A DNA stretch of 64,000 nucleotides, from assembly GCA_947650365.1 (NCBI GenBank), contig OX393551.1, positions 62,799,173 to 62,863,172 of the forward strand. The letters run 5' to 3'. Below are positions 1 through 11,200 of this stretch, in pieces. The stretch is from Chamaelirium japonicum. Taxonomy: Eukaryota; Streptophyta; Magnoliopsida; Liliales; Melanthiaceae. The position numbers and the translations under genes were made by a program. Each line of letters opens with the position of its first letter. Position 1 is the first letter of the stretch. A model generated the notes under the pieces. It was given only the letters and a program-made list of their open reading frames with translations. It made no database searches and was not told where the DNA came from.

Positions 1-1334
1 TAGTAATTCCAAACACTGCTCCCTAGAGCCTTATCTAATAAGTAGTTATTATCTTTCTTGAAACTTATCCCATCTACTAATGATTTGATCTCTTGTAGTT
101 GAGTTTTAGGCTAGTAACATCAATGATTTCAGATTTATGAACTACTCAACCATGCTGTTTGCATGAATACAAGGTTTCATCTGTGAATTGGAGGTGACTA
201 ATGGGAACATCAGCAGTATCCAACAAGAAGGCTTAACTCTACTGGTTGAGCTGAAGCAATAAAGGACTCACTCACATGAAGTTGTCAAAATCATACAAAA
301 GCATCAGAGAGGCAAAGTGAGGAAAGCCCTACTGTAATAACGGCAAAGTCCGTAGGCAAACTAAATAGAATCCCCTCTGCACGTGACTTCTAGCATGACC
401 GCTGAAGAGATCATCTTTGTTTCAAATATCACAAAAATATAGGTTTCAGACTTCTTTTCAATTGATTCTGTCTAATGTATATCCTAGGTCTACAAAAAAG
501 TCTCTCCCTCCAAAAGTTATTAGCTGCAGGGCGATTGCCATACTGAAAAAGCTCTAGCTTCCATTGTCCATTTTCTAGTTGAATCAACAAATTTCTGTCT
601 TCCTATAGCTATATATGAAACTAGGCCTATTCACTGAGAATCTCGAAACAAGGTTCCTCTCAAGAGAACTAGTCCATAAGTCTTCCTTTCTTGTTTCTTA
701 GGATATCCTCTATTCTTTCTCCGTCATCTACTTTGTAAACAACAGAGCACTACAATACTAAGGAGTACATTTTGATTCTAAACAACTCATATAAATATTT
801 AAACCTCCAATATCAGGAATATGGTTATCAAATCGTTAAGGGAGTTCCAGTTCAGGCATAGTGCGATGAATCAGAGCAGGAAACACTTCAAGTTCAATTT
901 CACGAATTATAATGTCAACAAAACGGAACTCATAGCCTAAAAACATGTAAAAATAAAAGTAAATCTTAGTTCAGTGTCCTGCATGGACCCAGATTTTGAG
1001 ACACATTAAGTGAAGTAAACAATGTTTGCTTTTTATTCTCATAGTAAACTATATAAAGAATAGAGCTTATGGCACAAAAGATTTTGTAGCTTACTAGTAT
1101 CAGAGTAGTTTTTTCTGGTGATGTTTGTCATTTGGTACTCATATTCTTTTAGTTTCTCCTAGCACGAAGCTTTACTCTTTTTTTATTATTTTACTAATTG
1201 GCATTTCTCTTTCCTTGATATGCATATCATGACCTTTTGTAGCACTGACCATACTATCGACCAATATTTTACTTTCTTTTCTACTGAGTTTCTGAAAATG
1301 TCTTATATGCCCGTACAAATGGAATTTTTTCCAG
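1..1334 (+). other. Intronic sequence of the SHPRH gene (left edge)
   Basis: AT-rich sequence without a convincing exon, ending in a T-rich polypyrimidine tract and the CCAG acceptor at 1331-1334. A short open stretch near 185-240 could be a small upstream exon but has no clear splice signals. No mobile element was recognised. Confidence 0.5.
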
Positions 1335-1542
1335 GGATTGGTATCTAAAAAGAAATCTCAGCATGAACGTCTAAACTTATCTTCCTCGCCTCAATGTACA
1401 CTTAGTTTAGCAACTTCTTCCCTTGCAATAGAGGCAAGTGATTGTCTTGGTAAGACTGATGATGAGCTTTGCCCCATCTGTCATGAGAAACTTTGCTACC
1501 AGAAGATGGTGTTTCAATGTGGACATGTTGTTTGCTGCAAAT
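1335..1542 (+). CDS. SHPRH: SHPRH exon: first half of the RING finger
   Basis: The exon follows a TTTTTTCCAG acceptor and ends at the GTAAGT donor. It encodes a Ser-rich linker and then [14 protein letters not shown]...[10 protein letters not shown], that is the first CxxC, the CGH and the next Cys pair of a C3HC4 RING. The last base (T) joins GC of the next exon to make the fourth Cys of the CCKC block. The intron therefore cuts the zinc-binding motif itself. Confidence 0.85.
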
Positions 1543-4500
1543 GTAAGTATTATCACTTTACTTTCACATCCTAATGGAAACTTAGATATTATTAGCTCTG
1601 TACTTCCTCTGTTTCATGTTTGTTTAAAAACAGGATTGTGTACTCATAAAAAATCTTGGTCTCAGTTCTATGATGGCTTTGCAATTTCAATATCGTATAT
1701 TTGTATAATGTTCAAATTTTATTTTATGTTGACTTATTTGAGTGCAGACACCAAAGAATGGGATTCTTATAAAATTTCTTCAGACTTTGGGTGATAGACA
1801 ACAGGTTATGGGGCTTATTTGTTAAGGATATGGATAAAATTTAAAGAGTGATCTATAAGAGAGTGAATTCTTATGGTACTAGATGATCTATTTAAAGAAG
1901 AGGGACAAATCATGTCATGTGGCTTCCTTCCATGCCAAGTGCTATTAATTTTTTAATTCTTTCCTAATCCATGTTGAAATCACCACATTATAGTGTTTGT
2001 ATTGTTAAAGGTAAGAAGGAAGAGGATGTCATCTGGTTACTGTTGTTCAGGAACTAGATTCTTCAACTATTTTGGATCTTCATTATTGACAAAGAACAAG
2101 GTATTAGTAGATGTAGTTAATTCCAATAATAGAAAGTACTACAACACCGCTAAATGGTGATTCAACATATATTCTACATCTTGGAACCAAGTCAATCTTA
2201 GGGCAGCTTGGTGATAATGGAACTGTTAATGTAAATATAATGGGTCGGGTTTACTGTATAGTCGGGTCGGGTTTACTGTACATATATTGGGCTTGAGTCC
2301 CTCAATGGAATCATTCTGTTCCTCTCCAAACCCTAGCCGTCGTCTCCTAACATGGTATCAGAGCTCTAGGGCGACGGCAGCACCTCCGGCAACCCCCTCC
2401 GGCCTCCTTCATCTGATCGGCAGCCCTCCGGCCTCCTTCACCTGATCGGCAGCCCCCCCTCCGGCCTTCACCTGATCGGCAGCCCCCCCCTCCGGCCTAC
2501 AGCAACCGCCGCCCCCCCCTCCCTTCTCCAACCGTCCCCCCCCCCGGCCCCTCCAGTCACCGCCGGCCCCCCCCGGCCCCTCCAGCCACCGCCGGCCCCT
2601 CCCGACCCCACCTGAACCCCTCCCGCCCCCCCCCCCCCCCGGCCCCTCCAGTCACCGCCGGCCCCCCCCCCCCCGGCCCCTCCAGTCATCACCCGACCCC
2701 CCCCGACCCCACCCGAACCCCTCCCGACCCCACCCGACCCCACCCGAACCCCTCCCGAACCCCCCCGGCCCCTCCAGTCACCGCCGACCTCCCTCGCACC
2801 CCCTTCAGCCCATCCCGCACCTCCTCTGACCTCCCCCGCACACCCTCCAGTCACCACCGGCCCTCCGAACCCCACCATACAGCCCTTCAGGCCACCCGAT
2901 CCCCTACAACCCAACTTCAGGCCACCCGATCCCCTCCCCACAACCCACCCGATCCCCTACAGCCCACCCGATTCCCTCCCGACACCCTACAGCCTCCTCC
3001 ATGGCATCTCCAGCTGTACCGACCGTTGCTGCGATCTCTCCACCGCTGAAGGCGGTCGCGTTCCAGTTGTCGTCGGCCAGCGACTGGCCTGACTGGTCCC
3101 TCACCGTCGAGGCCGCCCTCTCCAGTCGTGATCTGTGGGGTCACATCACCGGCGAGGATCCTCCGCCCACTGACTACTCCGGCTCGTCCTCTGTCACCAG
3201 CAGTGCTGCGTCTTCTGCAGCGACTGCTACCACAGCCATCACCGTTACTGCTCTTACGTGGCGCCGCCACGATCAGGCCATCCGGACGTACCTCCTGGAC
3301 TCGGTTGCTCGTCCGCTCCTTGCTCCCATCGGCCGCCTTCCGACAGCGCGCGCGATGTGGGAGTATCTCCGGGACCGTTTTCTCCCGCGCGGAGGCGCCC
3401 GCCGGCATCAGCTCATCTGTGACTCGCAGTCTGCACGACAGGGGGAGCGTACCATTCAGGACTTCTTCAGTCAGATGAGTGCCTACTGGCATGAGCTGGA
3501 CTCACTGATCCCGGAGCAGTGTGCCTGCCCCCGCTCCCGGGATTTCCAGCGCTACCTCGACGAGGGCCACCTGCACCAGTTCCTGGCAGCGCTTCGACCG
3601 GACTTTGCTCTCATCGCTGCCCAGCTCCTGCACCGTGAGCCACTCCCTCGACTCGAGGATGCTCTGCTCGCCTTGGTCGACGAGGAGACCCGCCTTCAGA
3701 CTCAGGGCGCTCGTCCTCCTCCACTTGCTCCTAGCTCCGACTCTGTCCTGGCAGCCGGGTTCTCCGATGAGGCTGTCTTCTGTCACTACTGCAAGGAGCC
3801 CGGTCACATGAAGCGCGAATGCCCTACTCGTCCTCCTCGCAACCCCCGCTGGGGTCCGGCTGAGAGAGCATCCCGCTGGACTTCGTCTTCACGCGATGAT
3901 CGACGCGGCGGTCGTGGTGGACGGACCCGTGGACGTGGTTCGTCTTCTTTCCGCCACTTTGGTGGTACAGCGGCTACTACAGAGGCCTCGCCGCTCCCCA
4001 CTGCTCCCACAGCTCCTTCGCCGCCTGAGCCGGACCGTCTTCAGCGCCTCGAGGAGCTCCTTCTTCGCCACATCGCCTCCACCGGCTCCGCGACTGCGCA
4101 CGGCTTGTCTGCCACCTCTGGTACTACTGCTCCATGGATCTTCGATTCGGGTGCCTCCTGTCACCTTACTTTTGACTCTACTGTCCTCACGGACTGCTCT
4201 CCCACTACCACCCACCAGGAGGTTCGCACTGCGGATGGGACTCTCGTCCCTATTCCGCAATGTGGCTCCATCACCACCACCTCTGACCCTTCTGGTCGCC
4301 TGACCCTATCTCATGTCCATCATGCCCCCCGTCTTAATATTAATTTGATTTCTATCAGTTCTCTTTGCGACTCTGGCCTGACTGTCACCTTCACCCCTTC
4401 TGTTTGTGTTGTGCAGGATTCGCGGACGGGTCAGAGGATTGGGCTGGGCCGTAGGGCAGGAGGACTCTACCAGTTGGACCATCTCCATGTGTCTTCAGTT

Positions 4501-7500
4501 GCGTCTGTCATGTCTGTCACCTCTGATGCCGACCTGTGGCACAGAAGGTTAGGTCATATATCGAGTGATCGACTCAAAAGCGTATTCCGCTCGGGCGCTT
4601 TGGGTCGAGCGTCTTTCTCCCCCCTATCTGTCTGTACGGGTTGTCGACTGGCAAAGCATCTAGCTCTTCCGTTTTCTGCTAGTACTTCCCAGTCTAATGC
4701 TTTATTTGATTTAGTTCATTCGGATATTTGGGGTCCTGCTCCTGTTGCATCTCTATCTGGTTATATGTATTATGTTTGTTTTATCGATGACTATTCTAGG
4801 TGCACCTGGGTCTATCTCATGCGTCATCGGTCTGAAATTCCTCACATCTTTAGGCGATTCACCACTATGATACACACCCAGTTTGGTCGGCGAATCAAGA
4901 CTTTTCGGTCTGATTGTGCCAAGGAGTATCTCTCCTCTGAGATGCGTGAGATTCTTCAGTCTCACGGCACTCTTCACCAGCAGTCCTGTCCCCACACCCA
5001 TGAGCAGAACGGCGTTGCCGAACGCAAGCATCGTCATGTCCTTGAGACTGCACGAGCCTTGCTTCTCTCTGCGTCTGTCCCTCACTCCTACTGGGCTGAA
5101 GCTGTCATGACGGCTGTCCACCTCATCAATATCACTCCGTCATCTGCTCTGTCCGGTGCCACCCCTCACGAGCGCCTTCACTCCAGTCCACCTGACTACT
5201 CTCTTCTTCGCACGTTTGGCTGCACGTGCTTCGTTCTTCTCCCTCCCCATGAGCGCACCAAACTTTCTGCGAGGTCTGTTAGGTGTGTTCACTTGGGGCT
5301 CAGTCGTGAGCATAAGGGGTATCGCTGCTATGATCCCTTAGCTCGTAGGATCCGTGTCTCCCGTCACGTCTCCTTTGTTGAGGATGTCCCGTATTTTGCA
5401 CCTGAGTCTCGAGATCTTTCCTTGCCTACTTCGTCATCCTCCTCGCCCTCCTCACATCTCCACATCCCTATTCTACCCCCGGTTTCTGTTGCCCCATCCA
5501 CGCCTACTACACCACCACCACCACCTCCTCAATATCCATCGCCACCACCACCACCACCTCCTCAGTCCCCCACGCCACCTCCACCACCACCCATTACTCG
5601 TGTCTATGTACGTCGGTCTGCAGCTCCCCCTCCAGAGTCGGTTCTCCCTGGTACTCCCTCGCCTGATGCTGCTGCTCCCTCCTCCCCGGTCGTGGATCCT
5701 GCTCCTGTTCGGCGCTACCCAGCGCGCGAACATCACCCTCCTGCCAGATACGACTACTCTCCTGACAGGTTTGGTTACTCTGCTTTTCCCACGGACGCTC
5801 CTGACTCTTCTGGCTTCTCTGCCAGTGTCTCCTATTCACCATCCTTTCAGGCCTTTCTTACTGCTCTTCACACTCATCGGGAGCCCCAATCGTACCGTGA
5901 GGCAGCATTACATCCAGAGTGGCGGCAGGCCATGTCAGTTGAGCTTGAGGCTTTTCAGCGGACCCAGACCTGGGAGTTGGTGCCTTGTCCCCCCGGGGTG
6001 GTGCCTGTTAGCTGCAAGTGGATCTTCAAGGTCAAGACTCGACCTGACGGATCCATTGAGCGGCACAAGGCTCGCCTCGTTGCTCGTGGCTTCTCCCAGG
6101 AGTATGGGATTGACTACGAGGAGACGTTTGCTCCAGTTGCTCGGATGACTACTGTGCGCACCCTCTTAGCTGTGGCAGCTGCTCGAGGGTGGCCTCTCCA
6201 TCAGATGGATGTCACCAATGCGTTTCTTCACGGTGATCTCTCCGAGGAAGTCTACATGGCTCCTCCTCCGGGCACTTCAGTTCCTCCAGGACACGTGTGT
6301 CGGTTGCGCCGGGCCATCTATGGGCTCAAGCAGGCTCCTCGTGCCTGGTTTGAGCGCTTTCGCAGTGCAGTTCTGGCCGCCGGGTTTGTTGAGCGTCACT
6401 CCGACTATGCCTTGTTCACTCGCTCCTCCAGTCAGGGCATTGCAGTTCTTCTCCTCTATGTGGATGATATGATCATCACTGGGGATGACAGTGCCACCAT
6501 CGCCTCTCTCCAGCGGCACCTCCAGAGTCAGTTTGAGATGAAAGACCTGGGCTCTCTTCGCTACTTTTTGGGCCTTGAGATTGCCAGGTCAGCTCGTGGT
6601 CTGTTGGTCTCCCAGCAGAAGTACATCTCCGACATTCTTACTGATGCTGCCCTTACTGACACACGTACTGCTGATACACCCATGGAGCTCAATTTGAAGC
6701 TTCTCGCTACCGATGGTGAGCCGCTCCAGGATGTCTCCCGCTACCAGAGGTTGGTTGGGATGCTTGTCTATCTCACCATGACCCGGCCAGACATTGCCCA
6801 TGCTGTTGGCATTGTCAGTCAGTTTGTTCAGGCTCCCCGGTCAGTACACTATGCAGCTGTTCTTCGGATTATCCGCTACCTCCGGGGCACCATCACCCGT
6901 TCACTCCTGTTTCCCTCCACCTCTCCGTTGGTACTGCGCGCCTACTCAGATGCAGATTGGGCAGGAGATGCAGACACTCGTCGATCTACCACAGGATACT
7001 GTGTGTTTCTGGGTGACTCACTGATTTCATGGCGCAGCAAGAAGCAGGAGTCTGTTGCTCGCTCCAGCACCGAAGCCGAATACAGGGCTATGGCTTCCAC
7101 CACCGCCGAGATTGTCTGGCTTCGACGTCTTCTGCTTGACTTGGGAGTGGTGATATCCGGGCCGACCCCTCTCTTCTGTGACAACCGGAGTGCTATTCAG
7201 ATTGCTAGCAATCCGGTCTTCCATGAGCGAACAAAGCATATTGAAGTTGACTGCCATTATGTTCGCCAGGCGTTTATCGATCACATCATCTCCCTGCCTT
7301 TCATTCCCTCATCGGAGCAGACTGCTGATTTTCTGACGAAGCCACTGACGACTGCTCGCTTCAGACATTTTCTAGGCAAACTCTCGGTTCATGATCCACC
7401 GTGAGTTTAAGGGGGAGTGTTAATGTAAATATAATGGGTCGGGTTTACTGTATAGTCGGGTCGGGTTTACTGTACATATATTGGGCTTGAGTCCCTCAAT

Positions 7501-8177
7501 GGAATCATTCTGTTCCTCTCCAAACCCTAGCCGTCGTCTCCTAACAGGAACCAACCGGCAAAAAGCATTATCGATGCAAAGGCCAATGCATCAATTGCAG
7601 TATAATATAGTTGTAATTCATTAGTTATTCCAGATGCTCAGCAAAGCTAAACAAAACCGGAGGTTATTTGTATTCCTCGGAAACCTTGTAGGTAACGAGA
7701 AGAGATAGAAATGAAGGGAAAATGCTTCTAAAAAAGAAAAAAAAAAAGTTGAAATCAACTTTTATTTTAGAGAACCCCCCCTGTAGTTTCACCTGAAATT
7801 ACTTTACCGCCTTAAAGTTAAAAAACAACAGTTTGCCCCCCTCAGCTCGAGTTATAAGAGCTAATTTTCTGTTAAATGCTGTAATGGATAGCTCACAAAG
7901 GGAAGTTAAGTGATACTTTGTGAAACTACAAGTGCTAGTTTGGCATGAAAAAACCTTGAAAGTGGTTTTTGATTTTGGGTAAAACTATGGGGATCAAAGT
8001 GTAAATTTTGCTTTATTTAATTCATAACACAGAATAAAAGGACTACTATCCTCTTTTTATAAGCTTCCAACTCAATGCCAAAGGATTCTTAACCCTAATG
8101 GTTAGATTGGATAAAATAGAAACACAAGTCAAAGAATTTTATTTGTCCTTTTACAAGTTTATTTCGACATTATAAAA

Positions 8178-8229
<52 letters not shown>

Positions 8230-11200
8230 ATTGTCGTAGAGGTTTCCGAAAGAAGCACCCTTGTAGGAGGAAAGAGAATCCGTGAGAGAGGGAGGCCTTT
8301 TATCGTGTGAAAGAGCAAATCTTATGAGTTTTGACTCCTCTGGGAAACAAAAATCCCGTTATGTAAAGGGCCTCACATGGCTACCTTTTTGGTCTCCTCA
8401 TTGTACCCGGTTTTCTTACTTTCTTTCTAAATATGTACCTAGCCACATGTGAAGCCTTTAAGTTGTTAAATGAGGAAATTACTGCTGATTTAAATCCAGA
8501 AACGTCCCATAAGCTCGAATCCTTATCTTTATTAGAACTCTTCAAAATTATTTGCATCAAACCCTTTTGACCCAGACATCAATCATTAAGTAAAGTACAA
8601 TAAAATGTGGAAAATTCAAGAAAAATGAATTAATATACTTCTAACCCATTAGCCCATCAAATCGAATCAATTCGACTACCAAGTTGACTCGTCAAAACAA
8701 TTGACGAATCATAAGTTCTCTCAAATTGGCTAAGCCCAGACTCGGCACTTAAGCGTCCTATAATTAACGATTTTAATCACCATTTCTGCATCTGTTCCAA
8801 ATAAGTTGTCTATTTTTTAATTGTTCTACATTTAGATTAAAAAACAGAAATTCAAAGCTAACATCTTACAATATTTGTCTGAAACTTCATGAATAGCTTA
8901 ATTGAAAGATGCAATATAGTAAGTTTTATACTGTTCTCTCCATTTGTAGTCTGGTAGAATATCTATTATTTTATTTGAATCAAAGTCATTGCTTACATTC
9001 CTGAATCTCTCTTTACATTCAGTTGGCTGCTTTGTGGTTAGAAGACATGAGTTGCACAAATGAAATTCGCATGCATATTGCCTACTTAGTATAGACAAGA
9101 ACTTCTATGCCTGGATGTTTCTTTTAGCAACACGATTATATCATTGCAGGCTGTCTTCAATTGACAGAGCAGGCATTTGTCCGGTTTGGAAAGTATCAAC
9201 AAAATTGGATCATGTGTCCCACATGTCGGCAACACACCAATATTGAGAACATAGCATATGTAAATGAGAAACAAGACAAGGATGGTGATCTGATGGCATC
9301 AAACACTTTTCAAGCTCAAGATGCATCTGAAAGCTCTATTCCAGTTCGAGGTTCTTATGGAACAAAGGTTCATTCTTTCATCCCTCTCATGCATTGCCAA
9401 TTTATCTACTATCTAGTAGAGTCTATTTGAGTATTGTGCGGGTTATGCAAAAACTATGTAAATTTTGTCGTGTAAAAAACTAAAGTACTTGTCTTACCAG
9501 TTAGGATCTGTGCTGCAGTGAAATGGCATATTTAGTGGATGATCCGAAAAAATAATCACTGTTACAATCAATTATGAGCAGTCAGAAAGTTTGTGTTTGT
9601 AGTTAACTATATTTATATGACTTAATTGCTAAATAAATGACGGTTTCCCTTCGAACCTAGGCACTGACTACTGCACAATTGATAATACATGAAGACCTTC
9701 AGGCAAAATATTAGAATGTATGTCAAATGTATGTATGTACTTGGGACTTTTTCGTGTCTTTTTTGCACTTTGGGGTATCCATTGTTTCCAAATGAGAGGG
9801 CTTAAGTATCTCCTCCATTGCTGAAATAATCGCAGCTCTTGATTACTCAATTTCCATTCCCACAACCTGCTATATTTAAATACCGATTGATCTTTAGCAA
9901 ATTTTCATATGCTGAGGTAAGTAGGGAACTGTAGGTCAATTTTCATATGCTGAGGTAAGTAGGGAACTGTAGGTCATACTCCATAAGTTGGTTTGGTTAG
10001 TGCACTGTCAGACTGTGCAAGACAATGACCCTCTACTGCCTTGGTCCAATTAAACTAATGCTCTGATCCTGTGATCTTGATTTATCTATTCGAGATTGGA
10101 CGCCTGTCTACTTAGCACTCAAGGATGCAGAAGAACAATCCTGTAATTAGATCTTAGTTTTGGACTAAATTGACCCAAATAATCAGTAAACTGAAGTTAC
10201 TGAACAATCAAACAGCTGTTTTTTACAAATTTGGTAGGGTACTCTTAGGATCCCATAACTTTCTATTAACTTTCGTATTTTTTTCTATGGGTTTTTACAC
10301 GTCAAGATTGAAGCTGTCACAAGGAGAATCTTGTGGATTATGTCAACTGATCAAGAAGCAAAAGCTCTCATCTTCTCCAGCTGGAATGATGTTCTTGATG
10401 TGTTGGAGCATGCCTTGGATGCTAACGATATCACATATGCTCGGATGAAGGGTGGCAGGTACTCCATTTGTTCCGTAATTATAGGGAGTGAAAAAGAGAC
10501 TTATTTCTTGAGAAGCAATGCTTACACACTAAATTTAGTAAAAAAGGATTCGTATAAGGCAATTAGACTCACCCATCCACTAATATGGAAAACTACCGCC
10601 CAAATCTATGATCTACTGTAGTAACGAGTAGTGACTAGTGAGCCTCGTTTATGTGGACATCATGGAAACTTACATACTAACTCTTGTTTTGTTTATCAAG
10701 TTTGAACTCTTGAAGCATTCTGAATATCTGTTGTGAGGACTGATTAAGGTTTGAAAATAATATAAGCATCGTAGGAAATATATATACATGTCTACTTAAG
10801 AGCGGAAGACTGTCCTACAGGAAATCACAAGATGCAATCGCAAGATTCAAAGACCAAACCAGCCCTGCAGGAGATGGAAAGACAAAAAAACATTACTCCA
10901 AATCAAAATCCGTTCGAGTCCTTCTGATCCTAATTCAGCATGGAGCCAACGGCCTCAATCTCTTAGAAGCACAGCATGTCATTCTTGTAGAGCCATTGCT
11001 AAACCCCGCATCTGAGGCGCAAGCAATCAGCCGGGTCCATCGGATCGGACAGGAGAAGCCGACTCTCGTCCATCGCTTCATTGTACGTATTGAGTTTATA
11101 CATCCATCAGGCCCACGATGCGTGCTTATCTTCCTCTCGTGTCCTTTGTTGCAGGTGAAAAACACTGTAGAAGAGAGCATCTACAAGTTGAACAGGAGCA

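Larger units (their letters stand above)
2224..7546 (+). mobile_element. Ty1-copia retrotransposon copia-1, whole-looking and very young
   Basis: The two 129-bp LTRs (2224-2352, 7418-7546) are identical by eye and start TGTTAATG and end CCTAACA. A perfect 5-bp TSD, GGAAC, lies at 2219-2223 and 7547-7551. A primer-binding site TGGTATCAGAGC (initiator Met tRNA) follows the 5' LTR, and a purine tract GGGGGAG precedes the 3' LTR. One long polyprotein frame fills the interior. No break was seen. With identical LTRs at an assumed plant rate of 1.3e-8 per site per year, insertion is probably within a few hundred thousand years, though 258 bp gives a wide margin. It sits in the sense orientation in the SHPRH intron. 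Short LTRs and a single frame suggest the Ale (Retrofit) lineage; this is an inference. Confidence 0.96.

Noticed and set aside
185-245. Possible extra SHPRH exon (short frame LEVTNGNISSIQQEGLTLL)
   Set aside because: There is no convincing acceptor or donor in phase, and the frame closes soon after; left as intron.
2468-2941. 157-aa Gly-rich frame on the minus strand
   Set aside because: It is a shadow of the C-rich copia leader, low-complexity, with no start context.
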